Positions 17,451-26,757 of a stretch of DNA of 58,481 nucleotides are shown piece by piece. Within the stretch, counting starts at the first letter, position 1; the number at the start of each line of letters is the position of its first letter. Source of the stretch: Emticicia agri. Lineage in GTDB: Bacteria > Bacteroidota > Bacteroidia > Cytophagales > Spirosomataceae. The notes beneath the pieces were generated by a model. That model worked only from the letters and a program-made list of their open reading frames with translations, did no database searches and was not told the origin of the DNA. The stretch is taken from NCBI GenBank assembly GCA_945860265.1, contig CAMAQF010000014.1:1-58481 (forward strand), written 5' to 3'. Position numbers and translations under genes: made by a program.

Positions 17451-17913
17451 TAAAACCAAACTAAAATGAGATTTGAACCTAAATCTTCAATGAAAAATTC
17501 AATGATTTCATTGAATGATTAAAAAGTCTGGCAAAATCTCAATCACAAGCATTTCAATATTTTAAAGGTATTTTTAAAAACAAGTAAAATCCAAATCGAC
17601 AAACTCAAATTAATTAGCTTACTGAAAGCGAGTATTCTACCTCACATCAGTTGTCTCATATTCTTTGTCTTAATACATTCAATTATTAAACTTTTCCTAT
17701 TGCTAAAAGTATTCCCCCCTGCGATGCAGAATAATTTCAATAAAAGTAAGGCTATCAATGCCAAATGCCCAAACCTTAAAAGAGACAACTAAGTTTTTTA
17801 TACAATCAATAATAATAAAGCAAGAACACCCCCTACTCTTTTAAATTTTAGTATTTTTAGCTATCTTGCAAAGTAATTGTTTTAATTTCTCTTTAGCGGT
17901 TAAGGGACTTTTT
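17451..17913. other. 463-nt intergenic region before tyrA
   Basis: No convincing gene was seen. There is a 9-bp hairpin, TCAATGAAA (17487-17495) with TTTCATTGA (17506-17514), without a T-tract. A widely spaced inverted pair AGTTGTCTC (17649-17657) and GAGACAACT (17782-17790) is also present. An 18-codon ATG frame at 17466-17522 has no support. No TAnnTTTG promoter was found near tyrA. Confidence 0.4.
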
Positions 17914-19170
17914 ATGAAAATAGGCATCATTGGTTTGGGAGATATGGGCAAAATGTTTGCTCGAATATGGGCAAATGCAGGCTATGAAGTTTATGGTTGT
18001 GATCTACCCCAATACCGAGAAGCATTAGAAACAGAACTAAAGGAATATAAAATAAATATCCTTACAGATGGAATCGCAATATCTCGGCTCTGTGATTTTA
18101 TACTTTATTCTGTTGAAGCCGAAAATATCGAAAAAGTAGCTGCTCAATGTGGTCCTTCAACCAAATATGGTGCAATCGTTGCAGGCCAAACCTCAGTCAA
18201 AACGCCAGAAATTGCTGCATTTGAAAAACACCTACCTAAAGATGCACAAATTATTTCCTGCCATGCACTTTATGGTCCCTCGGTTAGTCCAATAGGGCAA
18301 ACTTTGATCCTGATTAATCATAGAGCAAACCAATCAGCTTTCAAACAAGCTGAAAACATTCTAAGTGACATTGGCTCAACAATTCACCAAGTCGAAGATT
18401 TTCATGCTCACGACCGCATGATGGCTGATATACAAGCAGTTACACACATCGGTTTTGAAAGCATCGGTACCGCATTTATGCACAGAAAAATTTATCCATG
18501 GGAAAATTCACTTCATCCGAATGGACTTGATAATGTTAAATTATTAATGACATTACGGATTTATAGTTATAAATTCCATGTTTATTCTGGCTTAGCACTT
18601 CAAAATCCTTATGCAAAACGAGATATTCGTAGCTACGCAAAAGCAGAAAGTGAGCTTTTTGAAATGATGATTGAAGAAAACGAAAAAAAATTTAGAAAAA
18701 TAATTTATGATGCAAGAGACAGTGTTTTTAAAGATAAGAGTGGAAACTTGATGCTTGATGACAAAATAATGAGTGAATTTAGCCTTAATCAAGACTTTGA
18801 GCACAAGCCAAATTCGCATCTAAGTTTACTCGCAATGGTTGATACTTGGCACAAGCTCGGCACTAATCCATATAAAAGTTTAATTTGCCAAACGCCGCCA
18901 TTTAAGTTACGCGTCGGCATGGCCGAATACCTTTTTTTAAACGAAAATCTACTTGAAGAAACAATCAAAGCTGCTTTGTTCGATAAAAGTATTAGAGGCG
19001 AAGATTTAGCATTTCATACTGCCGTACACGAATGGGCAAATATTGTTGAAATGGGTGATAAGGAAAGTTATAGAAAGCATTTTGAAGCAACAAAAAACTA
19101 CTTGGCAGACCGCTTAGAAGAAGGAAGAACCAAAAGTAGCTTATTGATTGCGAAGCTTCAAAGCATTTAA
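17914..19170 (+). CDS. prephenate dehydrogenase, fungal Tyr1-like
   Basis: 418 residues, predicted to oxidatively decarboxylate prephenate to 4-hydroxyphenylpyruvate for tyrosine synthesis in the cytosol. Seen: a Rossmann GLGDMG (residues 7-12), the H117-A-L-Y-G-P motif with following SVSPIGQTLILINHR, and HDRMMADIQAVTHIGFESIG (about 166-185). This wording matches fungal NADP-type Tyr1 proteins more closely than the usual bacterial TyrA, which has HPMFGP and a shorter C-terminal domain. There is no fused chorismate mutase and no clear ACT domain. The ATG at 17914 follows an AAGGGA 6 nt upstream; the longer TTG frame from 17866 adds no family sequence. The subfamily assignment is from memory of the motif and should be tested. 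Confidence 0.8.
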   Translation: MKIGIIGLGDMGKMFARIWANAGYEVYGCDLPQYREALETELKEYKINILTDGIAISRLCDFILYSVEAENIEKVAAQCGPSTKYGAIVAGQTSVKTPEIAAFEKHLPKDAQIISCHALYGPSVSPIGQTLILINHRANQSAFKQAENILSDIGSTIHQVEDFHAHDRMMADIQAVTHIGFESIGTAFMHRKIYPWENSLHPNGLDNVKLLMTLRIYSYKFHVYSGLALQNPYAKRDIRSYAKAESELFEMMIEENEKKFRKIIYDARDSVFKDKSGNLMLDDKIMSEFSLNQDFEHKPNSHLSLLAMVDTWHKLGTNPYKSLICQTPPFKLRVGMAEYLFLNENLLEETIKAALFDKSIRGEDLAFHTAVHEWANIVEMGDKESYRKHFEATKNYLADRLEEGRTKSSLLIAKLQSI

Positions 19171-19222
19171 ATTACAAAAATTCACATAATTTGGTAACAA
19201 ACAGAATAAAATATAGTTATAA

Positions 19223-19786
19223 ATGCATAAAACAGATTTAGAAAAATATAATAACAATTGGTACAAACATTCGAATCTTACAAGAAGCTTTTTGTTATCA
19301 GCACTTTGGTATATGGTGAATGCTCTGTTCATCAATTCTTATTTTTTGATTCCGAGTTCTATAAAAAAAGCACTATTGAAAATTTGTGGAGCTAAAATTG
19401 GCAAGAATGTAACGTTGAAACCCAACATAAACATTAAATATCCTTGGAATCTAGAAATTGGAGATAACGTATGGCTGGGTGAAGGGTTATGGATTGATAA
19501 CTTAGGGAAGGTTAAAATTGGTGATAATTCATGCCTATCACAAGGTTCAATGCTTTTATCAGGTAGCCATGATTATAAGAAGGTAAACTTTGACCTCATC
19601 GTAAAAGATATAATTCTTGAAGAAGGTGTTTGGATTGGTGCAAAATCAGTAGTATGTGGAGGTGTAACCTGTCATTCACATTCAGTTCTATCTGTCAATT
19701 CAGTGGCTACTAAATCTTTAGATGCATATAGCATTTATCAGGGTAATCCAGCCCATCTTGTTAGACGAAGAGAAATTACCATTTGA
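19223..19786 (+). CDS. WcaF-like acetyltransferase (left-handed beta-helix)
   Basis: A 187-residue hexapeptide-repeat acetyltransferase of the WcaF group, which acetylates sugars of exopolysaccharides such as colanic acid with acetyl-CoA. It has a helical N-terminus with the group's NRSW-like region (residues about 10-45), then beta-helix turns (IGKNVTLKPNINI, LEIGDNVWLGEG, VKIGDNSCLSQGS), the SGSHDY loop with the likely catalytic histidine, and the closing IYQGNPAHLVRRR. It is followed by an AT-rich terminator and then a WecA-like gene, so this short block may contribute to surface polysaccharide synthesis. No glycosyltransferase cluster is attached. Confidence 0.87.
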   Translation: MHKTDLEKYNNNWYKHSNLTRSFLLSALWYMVNALFINSYFLIPSSIKKALLKICGAKIGKNVTLKPNINIKYPWNLEIGDNVWLGEGLWIDNLGKVKIGDNSCLSQGSMLLSGSHDYKKVNFDLIVKDIILEEGVWIGAKSVVCGGVTCHSHSVLSVNSVATKSLDAYSIYQGNPAHLVRRREITI

Positions 19787-19791
19787 TAAAT

Positions 19792-19823
19792 AAAACTAAA
19801 AAAGATTTATCTTTTTTAGTTTT
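19792..19823. terminator. AT-rich hairpin after the acetyltransferase
   Basis: AAAACTAAAAAAGAT (19792-19806) and its exact reverse complement (19809-19823) leave a 2-nt centre. The T-run is inside the right arm. It begins 5 nt after the stop codon. Confidence 0.6.
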
Positions 19824-19892
19824 AACATTGAAAAAAGTATTTATTTTGCAAATTAATTAATAACCAATTAATATAAATTAAACATAGCTCTG

Positions 19893-21071
19893 ATGTATCC
19901 AACATTCGAATCACTTATCCCCGATAAGCAAATTCAAATTTTAATCTCAGCCATAATTTCAATGGTTATTAGCTTGCGGTCTATTCCAGTAATTATTAAT
20001 ATTAGTGGGCTCCGTGGTTTAATGGACAATCCAGTTAAACGTAGTTCGCACAAAACTCCAACGCCAACCTTTGGTGGTGTAGCCATATTTGCAGGAATCC
20101 TAATTGGTTATATGATTTGGAACTTCGGGGATGAAGGTATCTTAATTCATAAAGTATTTGCAGGCACAGTAATATTATTCTTTTTAGGTGTGAAAGATGA
20201 TCTTTACGCACTTTCTCCAACCAAAAAGTTGATAGTTCAAGTTTTGGCATCTGCTATTGTTGTTATTGGTAGCGACCTTCGTATATCTGACTTATTCGGC
20301 ATTTTTGGCATCAGTCATATTTCTTATATTTTTAGTATTCTGCTTACTATTTTCATTTTCGTAGCAATGATAAATTCTTTCAATTTAATTGATGGCATTG
20401 ACGGCTTAGCTGGTGGAATTGCGATGATTGCGAGTACAGGTTTTGGAATGTGGTTTTTAGTAAATCACCATTATTCATTAGCTTGTTTAGCTTTATGTTT
20501 GGCAGGCTCGCTAGTCGGATTTCTTCGGTTCAATTTCTCCCAAAATCAAAAAATATTTATGGGAGATACTGGTTCACTTATTATTGGTTATATCACTACA
20601 GTTTTAGCAGTTAAATTCATACATTTAAACGTAATGCATGCTTGGGAGGCTGACATTTCATTTGTAAGTGCTCCAATTATAGCTGTGGTGATTTTAATTA
20701 TTCCAATTTTTGATACAATTAGAGTATTTTCTATCCGAATTTTACGTGGCAAATCACCATTCAAAGCTGACAGATTACACATGCACCATTTGTTAATTGA
20801 TAATAATTTATCACATATGCAAGCATCTTTTTCACTCTATTTCACAACTATCATTTTTACGGCAATAACTTATTTTGCAAGGAGTTATTTTACTAATACT
20901 CAACTTTGCTTCTTTATTCTGTTCTTATTAATTTGTTATTTTGTAACAGGCAATTTATTGGAAGTAAGAAGATTAAAGCTCAAAAAAGAAGAGTTGTCCG
21001 CAAGCGATAAAGTAGAAACAACATTAACATCAAAAGAAAAACTAAGATTGAGTGAAATAAGTACAAACTAA
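19893..21071 (+). CDS. WecA/TagO-type undecaprenyl-phosphate sugar-1-phosphate transferase
   Basis: A 392-residue polytopic inner-membrane enzyme of the MraY/WecA family. It would move a sugar-1-phosphate from a UDP-sugar (probably UDP-GlcNAc) to undecaprenyl phosphate, starting surface polysaccharide assembly. Diagnostic pieces are DNPVKRSSHKTPTPTFGG (about 45-62), the VKDD pair at D102-D103, NLIDGIDGLAGG with D167 and D170, FMGDTGSL, and a DRLHMHHLL histidine motif near 297-303, which is characteristic of the WecA branch rather than MraY. About ten hydrophobic segments are visible. The C-terminal 45 residues are charged and cytosolic. No other cluster genes follow. Confidence 0.92.
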   Translation: MYPTFESLIPDKQIQILISAIISMVISLRSIPVIINISGLRGLMDNPVKRSSHKTPTPTFGGVAIFAGILIGYMIWNFGDEGILIHKVFAGTVILFFLGVKDDLYALSPTKKLIVQVLASAIVVIGSDLRISDLFGIFGISHISYIFSILLTIFIFVAMINSFNLIDGIDGLAGGIAMIASTGFGMWFLVNHHYSLACLALCLAGSLVGFLRFNFSQNQKIFMGDTGSLIIGYITTVLAVKFIHLNVMHAWEADISFVSAPIIAVVILIIPIFDTIRVFSIRILRGKSPFKADRLHMHHLLIDNNLSHMQASFSLYFTTIIFTAITYFARSYFTNTQLCFFILFLLICYFVTGNLLEVRRLKLKKEELSASDKVETTLTSKEKLRLSEISTN

Positions 21072-21085
21072 TTAATCTGTCAAAT

Positions 21086-21125
21086 CAAAAAAAGTCCAAC
21101 CTTGAGTTTTTCAAAGTTGAACTTT
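21086..21125 (-). terminator. terminator of guaA
   Basis: On the minus strand 21125-21111 pairs with 21105-21091 (15 bp, two G-U wobbles, 5-nt loop), followed by a run of T from 21093 to 21087. On the plus strand the two wobbles become C-A mismatches, so the structure favours the minus-strand gene. Confidence 0.65.
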
Positions 21126-21147
21126 CGTTTTTTCTATGTAACCTACA

Positions 21148-22677
21148 TTATTCCCACTCAATAGTTGCAGGTGGTTTAGAACTTATGTCATATACAACTC
21201 TATTTACCCCCTTTACTTTGTTTATAATTTCGTTGGAAATATCAGCTAAAAACTCATAGGGCAAATGAGCCCAATCTGCAGTCATTCCATCTATACTCGT
21301 AACTGCTCGGAGTGCAACAACACTTTCATAAGTACGTTCATCGCCCATAACACCAACACTCTGTACTGGCAAAAGCATTGTTCCAGCTTGCCAAACTTTA
21401 TCATATAGTCCACTTTTTTTCAAACCATAGATAAAAATAGCATCAACCTCTTGCAATATTTGTACTTTTTCAGGGGTAACATTGCCCAAAATTCTAATAC
21501 CCAATCCTGGGCCAGGAAATGGATGACGACCTAAAATATTAGGAGAAATATTGAGTGCCCTACCAACTTCACGTACACCATCTTTGAATAATAAACGTAG
21601 TGGTTCAACAACTTGCAATTGCATAAAATCAGGTAATCCACCAACATTATGATGCGATTTAATAGTTGCTGAAGGCCCTTTTACAGAAACAGATTCAATA
21701 ACATCTGGGTAAATTGTACCTTGACCGAGCCATTTTGCCCCTTCAATTTTATGTGATTCTGCATCAAAAACATCTATAAACGTCTTACCAATAGCCTTAC
21801 GTTTTGCTTCAGGGTCTGTTAAACCTTTCAATGCTGTGTAGAATTGTTCTTTAGCATCAATTCCAACTACATTTAAACCTAAGCCTTTGTATGACTCTAA
21901 AACCTCCTCAAACTCATTCTTACGCAGCAAACCATTATCCACAAAAATACAATAGAGATTTTTGCCTATTGCATGATGTATCAAAGTGGCAGCTACCGAA
22001 GAATCAACCCCACCTGACAAACCCATAATTACCTTATCATCGCCAAGTTTTTCTTTCAATTCTTTGATAGAAACTTCAGCAAATGAATCGGGAGTCCAGC
22101 TTTGAGAGCAATCACAAATATCAACTACAAAGTTTTTAATTATCGTTTTACCAAAAACAGTATGTGTAACCTCAGGGTGAAACTGAATACCATAAACTGG
22201 TTTTTCTTTGATTTTAAAAGCCGCTACTTTTACTGTATCGGTCGAAGCGATAATATCAGCGTTGGTTGGAGGTGCAGCTATAGTATCACTGTGGGACATC
22301 CAAACTTGTGTATCATCTGCCACATCTTTGAATAGTGCATATCGATTATCAACTTTGTTAAGGATCGTACGACCATATTCTCTAATTGAAGAAAGCACAA
22401 CTTCACCGCCACCAGTTTGAGCCATCATTTGAGCTCCGTAGCAAACGCCAAGTACAGGGACTGTCTTTGCAAATTCTTGCCAGTCAACAATTGGGGCATT
22501 TTCGTCTCTTACTGAGCATGGACTTCCTGAGAGAATAATGCCTTTAATTTCAGCAGTAATCAGCGGAATTTTGTTGAAGGGATGTATTTCGCAATACACA
22601 TTTAGTTCTCTGACTCGGCGTGCAATCAGTTGGGTAAACTGTGAGCCAAAATCAAGAATAAGGATTTGTTCGGTCAT
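21148..22677 (-). CDS. guaA: GMP synthase (glutamine-hydrolysing)
   Basis: GuaA converts XMP to GMP with ATP and glutamine in purine synthesis. The 509-residue protein has an N-terminal class I glutamine amidotransferase with GVCYGAQMM (catalytic cysteine) and FHPEVTHT, an ATP pyrophosphatase domain with the P-loop [12 protein letters not shown], and a C-terminal dimerisation domain ending PPATIEWE. The start ATG at 22677 ([14 protein letters not shown]) is used. A TTG seven codons upstream lies in the -7 promoter element and is excluded. It is monocistronic with its own promoter and terminator. No guaB is nearby. Confidence 0.97.
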   Translation of the reverse strand: MTEQILILDFGSQFTQLIARRVRELNVYCEIHPFNKIPLITAEIKGIILSGSPCSVRDENAPIVDWQEFAKTVPVLGVCYGAQMMAQTGGGEVVLSSIREYGRTILNKVDNRYALFKDVADDTQVWMSHSDTIAAPPTNADIIASTDTVKVAAFKIKEKPVYGIQFHPEVTHTVFGKTIIKNFVVDICDCSQSWTPDSFAEVSIKELKEKLGDDKVIMGLSGGVDSSVAATLIHHAIGKNLYCIFVDNGLLRKNEFEEVLESYKGLGLNVVGIDAKEQFYTALKGLTDPEAKRKAIGKTFIDVFDAESHKIEGAKWLGQGTIYPDVIESVSVKGPSATIKSHHNVGGLPDFMQLQVVEPLRLLFKDGVREVGRALNISPNILGRHPFPGPGLGIRILGNVTPEKVQILQEVDAIFIYGLKKSGLYDKVWQAGTMLLPVQSVGVMGDERTYESVVALRAVTSIDGMTADWAHLPYEFLADISNEIINKVKGVNRVVYDISSKPPATIEWE

Positions 22678-22695
22678 GGTAACATTTCTAAAATA

Positions 22696-22727
22696 CAAAG
22701 TTAGAAGAAATTGATATTGAGTGCAAA
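22696..22727 (-). promoter_or_regulatory. canonical Bacteroidota promoter of guaA
   Basis: Minus strand: TTTG (22727-22724), a 20-nt spacer, TAACTTTG (22703-22696). The predicted transcript start near 22689 leaves a leader of about 12 nt before the ATG at 22677. The layout is the same as the hisG promoter. Confidence 0.75.
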
Positions 22728-22840
22728 TAAGTTGTAGTCCAAGGTCAAAAGTCGATAGTAAATAGGTAATTTAAGCAACTAATTATCCTCACTCTCCCTA
22801 CACAACTCCACGATTTAAACTTTAGTTTTTTTATTACCTT

Positions 22841-24304
22841 TTAAAACTGAAAATAAATAAACTGAGCTGGTTTATCGAAAACACCCAAAATAAAGAAAGC
22901 CATTATGAAAAGAAAATAAAGTGACCAACGTGCTGCCATTGGATAAGTTGATACAAGCTGACGAATGCTTTTGTCTCTTTGAGTGTAATGAATAATTTCC
23001 ATGAAAACTATTAAACCAATAGCGATTAAAAATTCAACAAGTGTAAAATTGAGAGATATGTTTTGTAAAAAATAATTTAAAGTCAAAAACTCCTTTAAAG
23101 TTGGAAAATTTGAAAATAAGTGAGACACTAAATGAAATAATTGACTTTGCTCAAGGTAATTTCCTCTAAAAAATATCCAAGCAAAAGCTACTAAACTGAA
23201 TGTTGTGATACCTTGCAAAGTTTTGAGTAAAAATGGAACTTTTTCTAAACCAGTAATTTTATTGAAAGCAGTTCGTTGCTTTTGTGTAATTCGAGCAAAA
23301 ACCAAATAAAAACCATGTAAAGCTCCCCAAATAATGAAATTCCAGTTTGCTCCATGCCAAAAACCACTAATAGCAAAGACAAAAAATTGATTAAAGTATT
23401 GTCGAGGTTTACCAACCCTATTTCCACCCAATGGAATATACAAATAATCTCTAAACCAAGTTGAGAGTGAAATATGCCAACGACGCCAAAACTCGGATAT
23501 ACTTTTTGAAAAATAAGGTCGGTCGAAGTTTTTCATTAATTTAAAACCCATTACTTCGGCAGTTCCAAGAGCTATATCAGAGTAACCTGAAAAATCACAA
23601 TATATTTGAAATGTAAAGAAAAACGTAGCGACTATAATTGGAATACCTTCATATTCCATTGGACTATTATAAACTTTATCTGCAAATAAAGCCAATCGGT
23701 CGGCAATTACAACTTTCTTAAAAAGCCCCCACGCCATGAGTTTTAATCCGCTCGTAACTCGCAAATAATCAAAATTTTTCTTTTCATAAAATTGATGCAA
23801 GACATTTTGTGGTCTTTCGATTGGACCAGCTACCAATTGCGGATAAAACATTACATAAAGTGCATATAAACCAAAGTGCTTTTCTGCTTTATGATTTCCA
23901 CGATAGACCTCAATTGTATAACTCATCGCTTGAAAAGTATGGAACGATAAGCCAATTGGCAGAATAAAATCTAATAATTTAAAATGAGCAACATTAGCTT
24001 GTGCTAAGGCAACAATAGCAAAGTTTGTATATTTAAAAAAAGCTAAAACACCAATATTTGCAACTAAACTGATAATTAAAAACCATTTTTTCTGTTTTCC
24101 GATGGCATTTTCAATCCATATTCCAGCGAAATAATCAATAACTATTGTAAAACCCAAAATCAATAAATATTCGGGCTTGAAAACCATATAAAAAACACAA
24201 CTTGCAGCCAATAACCACCACCATCTATTTTTATGCCCAAGCAAAAAATAAATAATCGTAACGATTGGAAAAAACAACAGAAACTCTATGGAATTGAAAA
24301 GCAT
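22841..24304 (-). CDS. MBOAT-family membrane O-acyltransferase (AlgI/DltB-like)
   Basis: A 487-residue polytopic membrane protein that would move an acyl group, usually acetyl, across the inner membrane for O-acylation of an extracytoplasmic glycan. It shows the AlgI-type start MLFNSIEFLLFFPIVTIIYF, the PQLVAGPIERP motif, FWRRWHISLSTWFRDYLYIPLGGNR, and the invariant catalytic His317 in SGFWHGANWNF. About ten hydrophobic segments are visible. It follows the SGNH-like gene by 55 nt on the same strand. Such pairs work as a transmembrane shuttle plus a periplasmic transferase. The acceptor is unknown; the WecA-like and WcaF-like genes nearby are on the opposite strand, so a link to them is only a guess. 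Confidence 0.93.
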   Translation of the reverse strand: MLFNSIEFLLFFPIVTIIYFLLGHKNRWWWLLAASCVFYMVFKPEYLLILGFTIVIDYFAGIWIENAIGKQKKWFLIISLVANIGVLAFFKYTNFAIVALAQANVAHFKLLDFILPIGLSFHTFQAMSYTIEVYRGNHKAEKHFGLYALYVMFYPQLVAGPIERPQNVLHQFYEKKNFDYLRVTSGLKLMAWGLFKKVVIADRLALFADKVYNSPMEYEGIPIIVATFFFTFQIYCDFSGYSDIALGTAEVMGFKLMKNFDRPYFSKSISEFWRRWHISLSTWFRDYLYIPLGGNRVGKPRQYFNQFFVFAISGFWHGANWNFIIWGALHGFYLVFARITQKQRTAFNKITGLEKVPFLLKTLQGITTFSLVAFAWIFFRGNYLEQSQLFHLVSHLFSNFPTLKEFLTLNYFLQNISLNFTLVEFLIAIGLIVFMEIIHYTQRDKSIRQLVSTYPMAARWSLYFLFIMAFFILGVFDKPAQFIYFQF

Positions 24305-24359
24305 AAAATATTTTTTTATTGGACAGATTCAGAATATGTTCAATATGTTTAATGATAGG

Positions 24360-25313
24360 TTAATAACTTTTCCTACTTAATAGATAAATTATTTTTTGCG
24401 TACGAATTTCGCCACCTTTTTGGGTCAAATGATATGCCATATCGTGATACAATGAATCTGCAAAAACAAAATCAGTTGGTTTACCCAAAATCGGAAACTG
24501 AGCATATTTATCGCATTCTTGCTGAAATTTGTCAATAATCTTTTTATCAAGAACGTAATTCGATTCAGAGTAAGTTGGGTAAACAAAATAAACATTTACT
24601 TTTTTTGTTTTCATTACCTCATAAAACATATTCATGTCATTAATAGCATTTTTCAGACTAACTTTATCGCTTAAAATTGCCCTTGGAATTCGTTTCATCG
24701 GTGGATTATTATAATGGCTAATCAAATCACCGTATTCATTTATTGCTCCTCGAAAAAACACACTCGTTGTATCCAAAATCTGGTAGTTGACTTCTGTATT
24801 TTTGTAAAGTCTTTCCAAAACAGTTTTAAAAGTATTAATTCGTAATTGGCCATTTACTTGAATTTCCTCAAAAAAATTGTCAAATTTCATCCATTCTTTT
24901 GCCTTAGGAAAGTATCTTGCCATCAATAATTGCTCTCGTTTATTTCCTTTACATTCAATAATATATTCAAAACCCATAATTACGGTATCACCTTTATGTA
25001 ACTCAGAAGAAATCTGATTGAGCATAAATTTTGTACCATAATCGTAATGTATAGCCATGTTTACGACTGGTTTTTGGAGCGAGTCAGCAATGAGTTTACT
25101 ATTGATTCCGTAAGCGAAATTTGAACCAGCTATCAAAACTATTTTGGGAGATGGCGTATCTTTTAGGCGTTTGTACTTATCAATTATGACTGCATTGTAT
25201 GAATATTCTAAATCGTGTTTTTTGTAGGGATCAAAATAAAAAACTGTTTCGACTGTTCCCCAAGTGAGGCAAGTTAATAACAGTGCTTTAAATAAAAACT
25301 TTTCTATTTTCAT
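24360..25313 (-). CDS. SGNH-like periplasmic protein paired with the MBOAT
   Basis: A 317-residue protein with one N-terminal membrane anchor or signal (FLFKALLLTCLTWGTVETVF) and a predicted periplasmic domain. IVLIAGSNFAYGINSKLIAD (about 58-77) resembles SGNH block I with serine before an N, and DSLYHDMAYHLTQKGGEIRT near the C-terminus resembles the closing D-x-x-H block. This is how DltD- and AlgJ/AlgX-type partners of MBOAT proteins look. It would receive the acyl group from the downstream MBOAT product and place it on the acceptor. The block II and III motifs are not obvious, so the SGNH call is inferred mainly from the two blocks and the gene order. Confidence 0.68.
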   Translation of the reverse strand: MKIEKFLFKALLLTCLTWGTVETVFYFDPYKKHDLEYSYNAVIIDKYKRLKDTPSPKIVLIAGSNFAYGINSKLIADSLQKPVVNMAIHYDYGTKFMLNQISSELHKGDTVIMGFEYIIECKGNKREQLLMARYFPKAKEWMKFDNFFEEIQVNGQLRINTFKTVLERLYKNTEVNYQILDTTSVFFRGAINEYGDLISHYNNPPMKRIPRAILSDKVSLKNAINDMNMFYEVMKTKKVNVYFVYPTYSESNYVLDKKIIDKFQQECDKYAQFPILGKPTDFVFADSLYHDMAYHLTQKGGEIRTQKIIYLLSRKSY

Positions 25314-25376
25314 ACATTTTTAAAAATCAAACTCAATGAGAAGCAAAGTTGAATAAAATCAAATCTGACTATCGAA

Positions 25377-25408
25377 TTTTTTAATCTTAGTTTAAATTAA
25401 TATTTTTG
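25377..25408 (+). promoter_or_regulatory. probable promoter of the FtsX-like permease gene
   Basis: TTTT (25377-25380, one mismatch to TTTG), a 20-nt spacer and a perfect TATTTTTG (25401-25408). The predicted start near 25415 precedes the ATG at 25433. Confidence 0.45.
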
Positions 25409-25432
25409 TAAAAAATCAGTTATTGTAACAGA

Positions 25433-26668
25433 ATGAATTTACCTCGTTTTATTGCCCTACGTATTCAGAAAACCAATACCACAACTTTTACTTCAACGGT
25501 AACAAAAATCGGAATATCGAGCATTGCCATTGGACTAGCGGTCATGATTATTTCTTTCAGTATTCTGATTGGTTTCAAACAGACCATTCAAGAAAAACTC
25601 TTTAGCCTTAGCTCTCATTTACAAGTAAGTAAAATTACACTGAATCAGTCGTTTGAAGAAACCCCAATATTAATAAATACAAAATTTTATCAAAATTACA
25701 GAAAAAACTCCGAAATAAGGCACCTACAAGCTGTAGCAAATAAAGCAGGACTATTAAAATCATCTGAAGAACATGCAGGAATTATAATAAAAGGTGTCGG
25801 AAGAGATTTTGATTGGGGGAATTTTAAAGAAAATTTGATTGAGGGACGAGAAATTAATTTTCGAGATACTTCTGGGCAGCAAACTGTACACTCAAACGAA
25901 ATAATCATCAGTAAACAAATTGCCAATCAATTAAAAATCAAACTTTATGATAAAGTAAGAATCTATTTTATCCAAAATCCTCCCCGAATTAGACCAGTAA
26001 AGGTAGTAGGAATTTATGATACAGGTTTAGAAGAATTTGATAAAAACTACATTTTAGGGGATTTAGCTTTGGTACAAAAAATGAACGATTGGGATAAAGG
26101 AACAGCAGGTCATTATGAGGTATTTTTGAAAAATTTCCATAATATAGACATTACAGCCCAACAGATTAATGATGAAATCGACCAAGATATGCAGTTATTG
26201 AAAGTTACTGAGATGTTTCCTGCTATTTTTGACTGGCTGGGTTTGATGGACAGAAATATTATTGTTATTATAGCTTTAATTTTACTAGTAGCTAGTTTTA
26301 ATATGATTTCTGTACTTTTGGTAATGATGATGGAACGTACACCCATGATAGGAATGCTTAAAGCTTTGGGTACAGGAAATGCTAAAATCCGAAAGATTTT
26401 TGTTTACAATGGCCTTTCAATTATCTTAAAAGGAATGATTTATGGCAATATTTTTGGCATTGGTTTTTGTTTTTTACAGAAAACATTTAAAATTATTCCA
26501 CTCAATTCAGAAAGCTATTATATGAGTTATGTACCTATTTCGTTCGATTGGCTCACAATTTTAATTCTAAATATTATTACCATATTACTGGTTTTTGCTG
26601 TAATTACGATTCCGACATTGGTTGTGTCACGCATGAAATTGATTGAATCTTTGAAATTTAAAAGTTAA
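25433..26668 (+). CDS. FtsX/LolE-type ABC transporter permease
   Basis: A 411-residue permease with the MacB/LolCDE layout: one membrane helix near residue 25-50, a periplasmic core of about 220 residues, and three C-terminal helices (about 275-300, 320-345, 370-400). MERTPMIGMLKALGTGNAKIRKIFVYNG matches the FtsX signature segment. Members move lipoproteins or other lipids out of the inner membrane, or transmit force to periplasmic partners, with an ATPase encoded elsewhere. It is related to the permease at 32988-34190 but not adjacent to it. It is monocistronic, with a strong terminator after it. The exact cargo cannot be told. Confidence 0.85.
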   Translation: MNLPRFIALRIQKTNTTTFTSTVTKIGISSIAIGLAVMIISFSILIGFKQTIQEKLFSLSSHLQVSKITLNQSFEETPILINTKFYQNYRKNSEIRHLQAVANKAGLLKSSEEHAGIIIKGVGRDFDWGNFKENLIEGREINFRDTSGQQTVHSNEIIISKQIANQLKIKLYDKVRIYFIQNPPRIRPVKVVGIYDTGLEEFDKNYILGDLALVQKMNDWDKGTAGHYEVFLKNFHNIDITAQQINDEIDQDMQLLKVTEMFPAIFDWLGLMDRNIIVIIALILLVASFNMISVLLVMMMERTPMIGMLKALGTGNAKIRKIFVYNGLSIILKGMIYGNIFGIGFCFLQKTFKIIPLNSESYYMSYVPISFDWLTILILNIITILLVFAVITIPTLVVSRMKLIESLKFKS

Positions 26669-26678
26669 ATTTGTAATC

Positions 26679-26720
26679 AAAAAAGCCTCTGAATAAAAAA
26701 ATATTCAGAGGCTTTTTTTT
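26679..26720. terminator. strong bidirectional terminator
   Basis: AAAAAAGCCTCTGAAT (26679-26694) pairs exactly with 26703-26718 around an 8-nt A-rich loop. T-runs close the hairpin on both strands, serving the permease gene and the convergent MFS gene. Confidence 0.88.
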
Positions 26721-26757
26721 GAGCAGAATGCATAAGTTGCTCTGTTCGCTCCAAAGC

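Noticed and set aside
147-17790. Shared 10-mer AGTTGTCTCA (147-156 and 17649-17658) plus its inverse at 17782
   Set aside because: Only ten bases, no common context between the loci, and expected by chance within this length.
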